A stretch of 64,000 nucleotides of DNA, from positions 31,423,632-31,487,631 of the forward strand of contig OX463844.1 in NCBI GenBank assembly GCA_949825065.1, given 5' to 3'. Under the pieces are notes generated by a model. That model did not search any database and was not told where the DNA came from. It saw only the letters and a program-made list of their open reading frames with translations. Each line of letters opens with the position of its first letter. Position 1 is the stretch's first letter. A program made the translations under genes and the position numbers. Source of the stretch: Odontocerum albicorne. Taxonomy: Eukaryota; Arthropoda; Insecta; Trichoptera; Odontoceridae. Below are positions 9,422-20,413 of this stretch, one piece after another.

Positions 9422-12400
9422 AACACCGAAAGATGTAAATAGTTCACGGGTATCTGTGAAACACCAAGAGCACGAAGTACACTAGTTTTAATTTGAAAAA
9501 ATATATTTACCGCATTTAATTGCTAAGTTATTAATATCATTATTTTTCTAATCTTAAACGTAAATGCAAAAGAAATTGTATATTTTAAAGATATCGGTTT
9601 AATGAAGCGATTGAGAGAGCTATTTTTGAAAATTTACGAAAGGAATGAGATTTATATATTAAACTTAAAAAGATTATTAAAGAGGCAATACGCGTGAATC
9701 ACGAAATCAATATTTTTCTTCTAAACGTTGTGAATTGATATGAAGTTGAGAAAGAAAAGTTATATTTTAATGGCGAATTTGTTATTTCGTAATGCTTAGT
9801 CTAGAAATAGACCATAAGTTTTGAGAATAAGAATTGTTTCGAAAATTTAAATTATGGAAAATAAGATTCGACTATCGTGAGGGAATTAGAAAGTAAGTTC
9901 ACTCTGAAAGAGTTCGCTAGTAGTTTAGGCTTAATGTTTTTTATACCAGCTTGGTGTTGTGACATACTAATTAAACGAAAACTTTTTAAGAATTAAACGC
10001 ATTCTTTTGAGCTGTACTAATGCAAATATAACTATACGTGCTGTGTAGTGGGTAAACATCAGATTTTGTTTAGGATGCGCGCTCTAGTCTATTCTGATAG
10101 CTGCAGCTTTGGTGACAATCACTGGTTACTTACAAGATCAAAGTTCAACGTGAAATCCAAAACCCAATCTTTCCACCGCCCTCCTCCAACTAAAAAAAAC
10201 TATTTTACTAAAGCAAAAATCATACTGGAAATACGAAAAAAAAACACTTGTGATCCACGTTTTTACCAAAGATTTCTAAATCTGGATTACAAAATAAAAA
10301 TATTACAAAATTTTATGTGGTCTAATAGATATAACTAAATTATTAACTTTTCATTTTGAGATTCCAGGATAGTTGATTTTTTTAAACTTTTCTTTGGTAT
10401 TCGTTACGAAGCATGTTTCCACCCATTCAAATAAAATGATCGAGACATAATCAATGAAAGCTATGACAGATCTTAATTTCCTTCCTTCACTTATTGTATA
10501 TCGTTGATCAAGAATATCAAATTACAAAAAAAAAAACATTTTTTATCAAACTCACTGCTTGTAGAAATGAAATGTTTTTTTCTATCTATTGAATCTTTGA
10601 ACTTCTCTTAAATATTTGAACAAAGAAGTGTTTTTTGACTTCACTGGACAATTAATAGTTGTTCATTATGTCGAATCTATTCTTGCAATATATCCAGAAT
10701 ATAAATATAATTAATCCCATTACCCCCTCACTTATCTTAGCCTTAAATACTTAAACAACTAAGCTGCAGCTCATATAAGCGCTACATATTTTTTTTCTAC
10801 TTTTTATATCCGACCAATCGGGCCTTTGGTCTGCGTCAAAACGGGAGATTTAGACCCTAATTCATAGTCCGACCTTAACACTAAATACTAAATATTTAAT
10901 AATTTTACTGGAGAAATTAGTATTCAAAGTTAAATTTTGTACAAATATGTCGCAGCTTCCTTAAATAAGAAAGTCGCGTGTTGTCATTGCCTCACTTTCA
11001 AGTTTGGAGCGTATGAGATCCGATTATGAATATTAATCACTAAATTTTAATATTAGAAACTAGTATTTAGTATTTAGGTTGCACTATAAATTCGGACTTA
11101 AGAATATACGAGTATATTTAATTTATGTCGTGAAACTTTTTTTCGACGATGTTTATTTTAAATATTTTTTCCAAAGTCCATATTGATATAAGAAAAAAAT
11201 ACAAATTCACTGTACAATGATCTACTTTCATGTTCAAAAATCCTCATCAATTAAAATTATTCCAAAGTATTGTTTGTTATAGTATAGCGTTGATATTATA
11301 CTGAAAAATTTCTATTAACTTTTAATTATTATGTACGTACCATATTTATCATTAACCCCTTTCTTGTACATTTGGCAAATGAAAACTACTGAAGAAAAAA
11401 CGTGAAGCCAATATTGTTATTTTTTTCGGCAATTTATTATTAATGCTTTGGATAAATTATATAAAACAAAATATTAAAAAAAAACATTAAAATTATATTA
11501 TAGTCAGAAATATGGTTATCAATAATTTGTTTATTTAAATATATCTTTTTTACATTATTTTTATGGAAAAAATTCTACGGATTGGTCTTCACAGATTTTC
11601 ACTGTAGTTTTTGATTAGGAAAAATTATTAATTGAAAAAAAAAACTAGTCGCTTCACTTTACATTTCCTAAAGTACAAATCAATTTTTCTTGTTATTAGT
11701 CCAATTTCGTTTTTTGTTTTAAATTGTTAAATGAATAATATATTACTGTCCATTTTGTGACTATTGAATACATGTGTTTTTTTATATAAAATTCGGTAAT
11801 ATATACCTGTTACGTTAAATTGCTAATTGAGCAAAACCTTTTATTTACAAAATCAAAAAACTTTTGGAAACCTACATAAAAATCCAAAAAAGGCATTTTT
11901 ATTCAATATTAGTGTATTCATAAACAACTGTTTGTTTTATTCAAGGATTTTCTTTAAATTAATTAATACTACAAATATGTCGACGTAAGAATAATCTATA
12001 GATGATAAATTTTTGGTGAACTTTTTTAATGTATAGCCAAATTGTTTCTTGAAAAAAATCATTCTTGTTTACTTTTATGACCTACAAATGCGTAATACAA
12101 ATTTAAATTTAAGACTTATTAAGCTTATGGTTTTTTTTTCTTTTTATTTTTGAAATATTTAAGTTTAAAAAAAAATGATCATCCTTATTGCTGGAATATC
12201 AGTTATGAATAAATTCTTATTTTATCTTCTTATATATACAACACAATAAAACCAGATCTTCTTCGAAGGATTTTTATGTGAGTTTTCAAATTCTTGAAAA
12301 AATCAAAAACTGAATCGCTACTTGTACTTGTATTTAACGTTTTAATTCGATTTAAAACATAAATTGCTTTGATTGTAAAACATTTATATTTTAACTGACA

Positions 12401-12542
12401 ATATAAAATAAAAGTAAAATATTTTACATTTATTTTGCTGAAGTGTCCTAGGTATGTCAAGATAACACTCTTGTATACAATTTTCCATTTTCTCCGATTC
12501 AATTATAATCGAACGACATAATTGAAGTGACTTAAAATTTAG
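9422..12542. other. AT-rich noncoding DNA, nothing definite
   Basis: No convincing gene. A 96-codon frame at 10048-10338 starts with GTG and has no recognisable domain. Poly(A)-like hexamers and T-rich tracts continue. There are no clear transposon ends. Confidence 0.4.
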
Positions 12543-12632
12543 AAACTACCAAGTATCCTTATGTATTGTACTTGTGTATTCAAGTTTAAACTACTAAGTA
12601 TCCTTATATATTGTTCTTGTGTATTCAAGTTT
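12543..12632. repeat. 45-bp tandem duplication
   Basis: Two copies (12543-12587 and 12588-12632) beginning AAACTACYAAGTATCCTTAT and ending near CTTGTGTATTCAAGTTT, differing at a few bases. Confidence 0.85.
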
Positions 12633-14182
12633 AAAAATAAAATATTTTCCTTTTATTTCTTACGATACTTTTAAATACAAATTTAATGCAATGACATTAT
12701 TACGTATTTTATAAAAATATATCCTAATTCATTTCCTTAGAAAGATGTATGTTGTAATTTTAATAACTGTGTCTTAGTCATAACTTGAGTATTTTGCCCT
12801 CATTGGATGAGGTTTGTACAATGAAAAACTTATTTTGTAAAAATAACTCAATAGGAATTGCTCGACCGCAAGGCAATTTAATGTTTTGATAAATCTTTAA
12901 AAAAAGATTTAAATAAAAGAAGTGTCAACTTCTGGTTATCGTAAGGGTGTTTTCTTGGACATACAACAGTGTACTAAATGTAATATTTATATATTCTTAT
13001 ATTTTGATGTTATGTTGACTTTATTAAAAAATATTTAAGTAAATAGTTAATGAAAATGTAATTTTATTTTGCTATTTTTAAGACGAATATTGCTAACGGG
13101 TCATTGGCCTCGGTTGTCAAGTGTTTTCGTTCGGAAATGTTGAAAAAAAAAACCTGAATAATGTTTACAATGAGTGGATTTTTTTAAATGCTTAAAAAAC
13201 TCACGTAGTTATTAAAAGATTCTTTAACGTTTGATTGACTGAATTTAATTTTTAAATGTTTTTATATAGATTTTGAAATGTACACCTGAAATAATTGTAT
13301 ACATCAATTTAATAACTACTTTATTTTACTAAAAAATAAACATAATTTGGTTTTCATTATGTTTTTTATTCTCAAGTCTACTAAATTGAACAAAAACTAT
13401 TTAAATATTTCTTAACGAAAACACATTTTTTTTGGAAAACTATATTTTTTTTATTGCTTGATTTTATAATTATTATTAAATGGTAAAAACAATTTACCTG
13501 CTACACAATTAAAAACTTTTTCTCTTATAAAATAACTCTTACTGTCATCTGTACGCAATTAACTTTGAAAAATAACTTTAACTATTACCTTTATTATATA
13601 TGATATAATTTGACCATTATAAAACAAATGGTAATAAATTATATAAAAATTAAATAATGCTGTTTTATTAAACCTTTTTTATCAAATTCAAAAAGAACTT
13701 AGTTATAAAAATATTTCATACGTTCATTCATTCCACATCTGCTCCTAAAACATTAAAAAAAACACCCGCGTTAACCTTTTACCATTATCATGAAATGTCA
13801 ATCCCATATGTGAATGAAACGCCAGTTCTAGGGAGCTAAGAAGGAATTTCTAAGACGCACAAAATTAGTGTTACTTCCAGATAATATCGGATATAACAGA
13901 ATCCGACGTAAATATGCGAAAAGAGACTAACACAAAAATACGTTTTGTTTTATTTGAAATTTCGAAAGTCAAGACAGTTAGTTAAATGGGTATATTTCAT
14001 AGCTAAATCCCATCTTTAAAAAATACACTACAAAGCGGCGTAATGTTTTAACGTCTATTTTAAGAAACATGATCATGGAACCATCTGGCTGAGAACAATC
14101 AGTTAAAATGGTTAAGACATGTCATGACATTTTAAAATTGCAAAATAAGCCACTGGTTGAAACACTAACACAAAAATACTCA
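12633..14182. other. AT-rich noncoding DNA before a transposon relic
   Basis: No gene seen. A short direct repeat (actaacacaaaaatac) occurs near 13927 and 14165, the second copy just outside the Tc1/mariner-type relic. Confidence 0.4.
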
Positions 14183-15065
14183 TACAGGATGTAGCAGAGG
14201 TAACTCCCGGATTTACCACCACCGCTGTTCAGGAAGTTATATCCTTGAGTAGCTCATGCCTGTCAATTTAGTCACCGTTTTGGCATGGAGTGGTGAGGAT
14301 CGTCCATTCACGATTGAAACTTATTTGAAAATACCAATTTTGAAGTGTACATGCATCCCTTTAGTTCCATTCATACAAAATGATTGTTCAGGATCTAAAT
14401 GAATGAACAGGATCTGAGGAATTAACGTGACTGGGTCAACCGTCATGCATATTGTTAGGATATCCTTCAAAATGTTCTAGTGAACGCTGTTGTTCTCTAA
14501 AGTTACGAAGCACACTTTCATTTATCAGGTTGCGTTAACACGCAGAATTTCGGGCTGAAACAATCTTGAACACCATGAGCGACCTCTTTACAGACGTTTT
14601 AGTATTTGGTGCCCTGTTGTGGAATTTGGAGTAATAGCCCCCTATTTTTTGAGGAGAAAAGGCAAACAATTAGAGTGGCGTCCGATCAGTATGTAGAGAT
14701 GTTACGCAACTTGCTAGAGCCGAAACTCAGCGAACTAAAAATCCAGATCTATAGATCCAAAAGTATTGTGCCACCGCTCACATGACACAAATATCCATAG
14801 AAAGTTTCTAGGACATCTAATCTGATTGCTAGGCGATATCCCGTAGACAGTACATTCTCACGATCTCATCGCTCGTGACTTCTTTCTCTGAGAGCACCTA
14901 AAGGTCGAAGTCTACAAACACAGACCGAGGATAACCGATGAACTGAAAGCTGCTACCCGATACGAAATCGAGAAAATACCACTGAAAATGACCAGGAGAG
15001 TAAATGCGAAACTTCAGGGCAAGGCTTCAGACGTGTATAGAAAATGAAGGTCGACATTTGAATAA
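14183..15065 (+). mobile_element. decayed Tc1/mariner-superfamily transposon (DUF4817/DDE_3-like transposase pseudogene)
   Basis: Recognisable but frame-broken transposase segments occur in order on the + strand. A DUF4817-like N-terminus (MAWSGEDRPFTIETYLK, from about 14285) is followed by SEAHFHLSGCVN-type sequence with TQNF (about 14500-14550). A DDE-core piece follows (about 14655-14745: FEEKRQTIRVASDQYVEMLR then NLLEPKLSEL). The C-terminal segment (about 14902-15060) includes EVYKHRPRITDELKAATRYE. Many stops and frameshifts make it a clear pseudogene. The left edge carries TACAGGATG (14183-14191), also the end motif of the copy at 27750-28308. No clear right terminus was found. Confidence 0.8.
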
Positions 15066-15108
15066 CATATTTTTTATAACAAGATGAAAAAAATTATCAA
15101 CATCGTTC

Positions 15109-15172
15109 TTTTGAAAGGTAAATTTAAATTTCGCAGATCATGAATGATAATTTTTTTATTTACCTTTCAAAA
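15109..15172. repeat. 15-bp perfect inverted repeat
   Basis: TTTTGAAAGGTAAAT (15109-15123) is repeated inverted as ATTTACCTTTCAAAA (15158-15172) around a 34-nt loop. It lies about 50 bp past the transposase relic. It could be a relic terminal structure or a separate small foldback. Confidence 0.85.
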
Positions 15173-17142
15173 CGGAGTTAATTCTGTCGCAGAATGTACT
15201 CGTAGAAAGTTTAATAGGAAACTCCTTGATCAACGTGCTTAGGTATTGAATGGTAATAGCAGTGCCGTAACTAAACTACACAGGACGAAAGAGGTCCTGA
15301 TGTGAAACTACTATCAATAATTGTCAAATATAATATAATTTTCTGATTTTAAATGTCTCCGCCATGCTCTGCTAGTTCAGGCATCGAATATACTCGTAAA
15401 TATTATTCTCCGAATATTTCTCATTATTTCTGTTCCTACTGTTTAGTGCGAGAGAAGTTAAGCAAGTTAAAATTAACTAAGAATTATTTCATTTAAAAAG
15501 CTGACAAGAGGCAAACAATGATGCAGGACCATAAAAGGCCAACAGGCCTAAATAATAAGAAGAAGAATTATTTAAGATCGACCATCGAATAAAAACGAGA
15601 ATACAATATGTTCATAATTTGAATGGAATATCGTTACAGATATTAATTATGACGGTATAATCAATGCATTGCTGAACTGAAGGCGAAAAAACTGCAATCT
15701 AAATAATTATTTTACTTTATAAATACTAATCAATTATATAATAATCAATAAACTTTCACATTTCTTGTGAACACACAAAAACATAAAGTATTGTTTTATT
15801 ATTATTTTTTAATACAAAAACATAAGTTCCAAAAAAAATAAATACTTGCCTAGGGCACAAGAAAAGCAAACTACGGTACTGGGTAGTGACGCTGCTGATG
15901 ACCACGATAAATAGAGGATCACCACAGCTGTAACTTTTGATAATAGCACGCTGAAGCGTGTCGGACTATCTTCAATTCTAATGAAATACCCTGAATTTGA
16001 GGCCGCCAGGGGGGTGGCTTTGATTCAGTAGCTGTTGGTGGTATTTTAGGCTTTAAGCTTAATGACAACCTTAAAGCTAAATTTCTGTCCCCCCTTACAC
16101 ATTACTCGTATATCTTTGTTATATTCATCCTTTTCTCACATTAAAAGTGGATCGGCACAAAAAGAATTTTTTGAGTGATTTCCTTGTCGTTGAAAAATAT
16201 TCGCCACTAGAGAAGAGAGTACAGTATGGAAACGGGGATGGCGAAGAACTCAAAGCTACATTGTATTGTATCTATGGTTAAGGATTTAAATGTTGCCAGT
16301 AGTCGAGTCTAGTAGTATCCTCTGTATATGTTTTTTTAACAATTCATTTTTTTATGAAGTAAATAGTCACATCATACTTTTTATATTGTTGGTAGTTTAT
16401 ATATTAGGTAACGTATTCAAAGACAATCTGCTAAAATTAAGTATTTTGGGACAAGGTTATGGAATTCACATAAGATTGTTATCAGAATTTTTCACAACAA
16501 AAATTTCGATAGGAGCACAATCACTTGTTTGAAGATCTGCAAATATTTTCTTTTTAAAGTTTGTTTTCTTCAGACAAATTTTCATTGTTTTTACTGCTCG
16601 CAATAGTGGAGAAATTATTGTATAGTCATAGCAAATACCTTATATTGCTTACGATTACAGAACTTATTTCGAATTCAATGATGAACTACAGTAGGTTATT
16701 TTTTTGATAAAATAACTAAATTAATCAGATTTTTTATATGAAACTTGGATTCACTCCACAACTGAGAAGAGCCTTAGATTGAATAAAGCTCAATTATTAA
16801 AAAAAAATCTTATGAATATTATTATACCATCAACAATGTAGGTATATATATAATCTGAAATTATAAATAATTTCTAAAAGGTAAAGGCATAAATTATATA
16901 AATATATTCGAGAAGCCCTTTCATATGAGTTCAAGGTTCTATTAATATTGTTCAGCGACAAAACCTCGAATCATCGTTTTAAATTATTCAGCCTTCAGTG
17001 ATGTATGTTGAGCTCAAAACCGCTCATGTTTCGATTATTTATCAATATGACTTAGCAATTGATTGAGTTCAAGTTCCATCTAGACTAGACTAATGGATAA
17101 ATCCTATCATTATTTTTTTGAACTCCACTCTCTTGAACGCTA
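15173..17142. other. mixed AT-rich intergenic DNA with transposon scraps
   Basis: No gene. CAGTGCCGTAACTA at 15260-15273 matches the left end of the element at 45391. Around 15485-15565 the text 'aggccaacaggcctaaataataagaagaag' looks like a retroelement tail ending in a short tandem repeat, but this is weak. An 80-codon frame at 16290-16532 is hydrophobic and looks like chance. Confidence 0.4.
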
Positions 17143-17198
17143 TTTTCATTAATGAATATCAGGTGAACTTTTTTCATTTATGAATATCAGGTGAACTT
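17143..17198. repeat. 28-bp tandem duplication
   Basis: Two adjacent copies of TTTTCATTWATGAATATCAG plus GTGAACTT (17143-17170 and 17171-17198) differ by one base. Confidence 0.9.
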
Positions 17199-17392
17199 TT
17201 AACACTATTTAAGTTTTTTTATTGATTTACTTTGTTGCAGAATTATATTGCAGAATTCCATTTCTGACTTCATTATTTTCGAACAAATTGAAAAAAAAAC
17301 CCTTACACAAAAAAGTTAAGAATGTGAATTTAAAAATATCTAAGCTGCTTATAACGGATGTATGATCCAAACATAATGATATGTAAATGAAA

Positions 17393-17727
17393 CTTGAACA
17401 AAAAAATGAAAGTAAGATAAATGTGGTAAAAATCAGAGCGTTGCGTAGAATGTTTGGATTTTTTTTTTGACAGAAGAAGAAATTACGACATTAAAAAAGG
17501 ATGCAGTGCTTAGGATGAAGAAAAGAATGTTGAGACAGTTTGACCATAGAAAAAGAATGAATGCTAACAGATTTACAAAAATAATCTATAAAGTGGTATA
17601 AAAGTTTAGGAGGATCTAAAAGACGGGGCAAGACAACAATAATCAAATTTTGAAGACGGGAAGAGTAAAAGGCCTTTACAATAAGAGAGTGTGCATGGCG
17701 AGGTTTATGGACGTGGCAGAAGTGAAA
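17393..17727 (+). mobile_element. RTE-like non-LTR fragment, left part (split by Penelope-like insertion)
   Basis: Frame-broken sequence parallels the fragment at 53990-54440: 'gtaagataaatgtgrtaraaatsagagcg', a poorly preserved RWFGHV-like segment, and 'atggacgtggcagaagtgaaaa', which corresponds to the family's C-terminal MDVEEAKD-type text. The matching 3' continuation resumes at 19229 after the Penelope-like insertion. Clade assignment (RTE-like) rests on the C-terminal motifs and the short-repeat tail, not on a full-length RT. Confidence 0.6.
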
Positions 17728-17739
17728 AATGTATGCCAG
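17728..17739. repeat. target-site duplication, left copy
   Basis: AATGTATGCCAG at 17728-17739 is repeated exactly at 19217-19228 on the other side of the Penelope-like element. The first five bases may overlap the element's own end, so the true duplication may be 8 to 12 bp. Confidence 0.8.
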
Positions 17740-17779
17740 TTGTTTATAGTTAAGGCATTAACGTTGTGGAGGTTTAAAG

Positions 17780-18250
17780 ACATTGTAATTTATTTTTATC
17801 AAACACTGTTTATTCCACTTTTTTGTGACGGTATAACCCTACCGGTTTCAAGGCTTTCGCCTCATCTTCAGGCAAGCGCAAACAAGATTAAATACTGTTC
17901 GAACTGGTACCGATATATACGCTTCAACGGTTGGGGGCTGAGGGATGAGGGAGGCATGGGACAATTTCGGCAAAGAGCGGAGAGATTTTTGGGAAATAAC
18001 TGTTCAACAGATGTTCGGATCGGTGTAATGACTTAGAAATTTCTAGGGCCTCTAATATGTCCAATTTATTTCCGTTACTACTGATATGTAAGAATTTGGC
18101 ACCATCGATAGAAAAAGTATAGTTTTCACGGTGACAATGATTAGCCATTTCAGAATAAATTAGAGGATTTGTTAAGGCTGCTTTGTGTTCACGAAATCTC
18201 TTTTCAAAAGATCTTCCTGTCTTTCCTATATAGAAATTATCACAGTCAGC
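17780..18250 (-). repeat. left inverted arm of Penelope-like element
   Basis: Inverted complement of 18751-19221. It includes a reversed partial copy of the nuclease-coding region (minus-strand frame 18148-17924, beginning MANHCHRENYTFSIDGAKFL) and the terminal region. It breaks at 18250 inside the coding sequence (codons for CADCD). Confidence 0.93.
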
Positions 18251-18722
18251 TCATTAAATTTCTTGGACCTAACATTATCTCGGAAAAATGGCACATTTGA
18301 CTTTGATATATAGGAAAAATACTTATTCAGACTATATAATTCCAGCAACTTCCAACCATCCTAATAACCATAAATTCGCCGCATTTAACTGTATGCTTCA
18401 TAGATTGCTCAGTGTCCCATTAACCGACGACAATTTTAAAAAGGAATCAATAACTATAAAAAAAATTGCTACAAATAATGGCTATCCTGGAAGCCTCATT
18501 GATTCACTTTTAAAAAACAAAACAAAAAAGAAACTTATAAAAGATTATATATTTAACGACACCTATAAGCATACCTATAAATGGAGCAAAGTCCTATTTA
18601 TAAAAAATATATCAAATGAAATAAGCAAAAATATTCCAAGTCACATAAAGCCAGCTTTTTACACTAATTTGAATCTCCGGAAACTCTTATTTAATGGGGA
18701 AAGGCAAAAATGGAATACTTAG
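18251..18722 (+). pseudogene. Penelope-like polyprotein fragment: RT C-terminal/thumb region
   Basis: The open frame from 18288 to 18722 encodes IYRKNTYSDYIIPATSNHPN, then NHKFAAFNCMLHRLLSVPLT, a basic region and NIPSHIKPAFYTNLNLRKLL. The pattern YRKxTxTDxxI...HPxxHKxAA followed by a linker and KLL is typical of the segment between the RT palm and the nuclease in Penelope proteins. The catalytic RT core is absent (5' truncation). The frame shifts near 18690-18720, where the GIY-YIG frame takes over, so the two frames do not make one uninterrupted protein. It is probably dead. Confidence 0.8.
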
Positions 18723-19077
18723 CAACAGTAGTGTGTATAAACTTTTATGTGCTGACTGTGATAATTTCTATATAGGAAAGACAGGAAGATCTTTTGAAAA
18801 GAGATTTCGTGAACACAAAGCAGCCTTAACAAATCCTCTAATTTATTCTGAAATGGCTAATCATTGTCACCGTGAAAACTATACTTTTTCTATCGATGGT
18901 GCCAAATTCTTACATATCAGTAGTAACGGAAATAAATTGGACATATTAGAGGCCCTAGAAATTTCTAAGTCATTACACCGATCCGAACATCTGTTGAACA
19001 GTTATTTCCCAAAAATCTCTCCGCTCTTGGCCGAAATTGTCCCATGCCTCCCTCATCCCTCAGCCCCCAACCGTTGA
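18694..19077 (+). pseudogene. Penelope-like GIY-YIG endonuclease domain
   Basis: The frame encodes the GIY-YIG signature: SVYKLLCADCDNFYIGKTGR followed by SFEKRFREH, with CxxC (CADC) in the insert typical of Penelope nucleases, the catalytic-type Arg in the GRSFEKRF region, and a later NHCHREN segment. The C-terminal part (residues 62-127) ends SYFPKISPL...PHPSAPNR and stops at 19075-19077. In this family GIY-YIG makes the target nick that primes reverse transcription. The domain looks intact in itself but is out of frame with the preceding segment and lacks the RT core upstream. Confidence 0.88.
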
Positions 19078-19079
19078 AG

Positions 19080-19221
19080 CGTATATATCGGTACCAGTTC
19101 GAACAGTATTTAATCTTGTTTGCGCTTCCCTGAAGATGAGGCGAAAGCCTTGAAACCGGTAGGGTTATACCGTCACAAAAAAGTGGAATAAACAGTGTTT
19201 GATAAAAATAAATTACAATGT
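19080..19221 (+). promoter_or_regulatory. terminal region of Penelope-like element with hammerhead-like fold
   Basis: After the stop codon comes CTGAAGATGAGGCGAAAGCC (19130-19149), then TTGAAACCGG and TTATACCGTC. It can be read as a degenerate hammerhead core: CUGA...UGA, stem II GGC-GAAA-GCC, GAAA, then stem III around loop GGGUUA ending in GUC. It differs from consensus by insertions after CUGA and before GAAA, and stem I is not convincing. The inverted copy lies at about 17835-17881. Hammerhead motifs are known in Penelope-like terminal repeats; activity here is doubtful. Confidence 0.45.
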
Positions 19222-19228
19222 ATGCCAG
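19217..19228. repeat. target-site duplication, right copy
   Basis: AATGTATGCCAG, identical to 17728-17739. Confidence 0.8.
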
Positions 19229-19405
19229 GGTATAATGAAGGGGAAATTTACATAGTATGAAGGTAATGATAGTAAAGTTTGTATGACAAATTTATGGAGG
19301 TGGCAGAAGTAAAAATGATGTGCCAAGATCGAATGAATTTGAAATCTGCTCTCTCTGCTTACTCCAAAATGTGCACGGCGTGATGGAGATGATGATGAAA
19401 ATGCT
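19229..19405 (+). mobile_element. RTE-like non-LTR fragment, 3' end (right of Penelope-like insertion)
   Basis: Resumes the family's C-terminal region (tatggaggtggcagaagtaaaa), then 'gaaatctgctctctctgcttactcc' and 'cggcgtgatggagatgatgatgaa'. The same 3' end (CCTACTCCG...GGCGTGATGG plus GAT repeats) occurs at 35850, 44290 and 54440 and on the minus strand at 29440. Part of the C-terminal segment appears twice, once on each side of the insertion. Confidence 0.6.
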
Positions 19406-20350
19406 CGAATATAACAAAACAGACATGTAATTAATACTATTCGTTTGTGTACTCGAATTTTTTTCACAGTTTGGTTTAGAATTATCTAGTGTTCTATTTT
19501 TTTTTAAGGATTATCAAAATCGATATTTTTTATAAAGTACTCGTATAATAAAAATACATAATTGTTGTAATGTAAACAGGATGAACAGAAATTATCAGTA
19601 GAAAAAAAATGCACGAGATGGTGCGTGCTGATTTCAGTTTCAAATAAAATCAATACCACTTCACTGTTTATTAAACATATTAAACAATCATTCGTATTCC
19701 TTAAAGTCGATTCTATAATAATCATCATTGGGTGTTGTTACATTTGTCCTTCATCCAACTAGGACATATATGATCAGTATGTAGTCAGGAGACATTAAAA
19801 TATAAATATGCCAAAACAGTACTTACTGAGGACTACAATTTACCAGGGATTTTTTTAAATCCCAGTGATGAAAACTTTATACACCATAATGTATCTGATA
19901 ACTATGTCTAAATTTGTTGACCTCTGATGAAAGACGTGTATAATTCTAGTGACAGACTGTTAGACCTGATGCGTCTGTGAAGGATTCGAAAATCATAGTA
20001 ACATGATCAGATGACGCACTTCTCTGGATAGATTCCCACCCCCCTCCATTGGACATTACAATAAATAGTGCAGCAGAGATTTGTTTTAAATGCAACTGAA
20101 TACGTAATTATTAAGTTTTTGATTATGGAGGGATATTTGAATATTTGTCTGAATTTTAAAGTGTAATGGATATTTTTATCCAGAAAACATCATTTTTCAA
20201 CATAGCTTAATGATCTTGTAAATTTGATAATGGAAAAAAAATTTGGTATGATTTATAAACAGCCTACTTGGGTTGTTAATTATAAAAAAATCATTTGTTG
20301 GGGAGAGGAGTGAAGAAACTCTCAAAAAATACTTTCGTTGTATATAGAAT
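19406..20350. other. intergenic DNA, nothing definite
   Basis: AT-rich, without protein-like frames or clear repeats. Confidence 0.4.
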
Positions 20351-20356
20351 GAATGG

Positions 20357-20413
20357 AAGAGATTGCTACATGCCAACGAATCTAGTGAATATATTTCCAT
20401 GTAGCAATCTCTT
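20357..20413. repeat. 16-bp perfect inverted repeat at a SINE 3' end
   Basis: AAGAGATTGCTACATG (20357-20372) and its exact complement CATGTAGCAATCTCTT (20398-20413) flank a 25-nt loop. The right arm is the 3' end of the SINE at 20398-20567, so the left arm looks like an inverted fragment of the same SINE end. Confidence 0.88.

Larger units (their letters stand above)
17740..19216 (+). mobile_element. Penelope-like element, inverted-repeat composite, 5'-truncated
   Basis: A 1.48-kb insertion between the two AATGTATGCCAG copies. A left arm (17780-18250) is the inverted complement of a right arm (18751-19221); both are 471 bp, with no length difference and only a few substitutions. The spacer is 500 bp. 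The spacer and right arm encode the C-terminal part of a Penelope-type protein, including the GIY-YIG nuclease (see separate entries). On the left, outside the arm, is an extra 40 bp (17740-17779) that also occurs next to the related fragment at about 21743. Established: Penelope elements often carry terminal repeats in direct or inverted arrangement, often with a short extra segment at one end. Here one nearly complete 3' copy and one inverted partial copy landed together. Confidence 0.88.

Noticed and set aside
10048..10338. 96-codon frame (GTG start), briefly considered as an endonuclease-domain relic
   Set aside because: Only a loose DNHWLL/SDHYLV-like resemblance; no flanking motifs.
16290..16532. 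80-codon hydrophobic frame resembling a membrane protein
   Set aside because: Phe/Ile/Leu-rich composition follows from T-rich DNA; no family similarity or splice context.
17650..18036. 128-codon + strand frame across the left Penelope-like arm
   Set aside because: It spans the RTE-like/Penelope junction and reads the antisense of the nuclease region; no meaning of its own.
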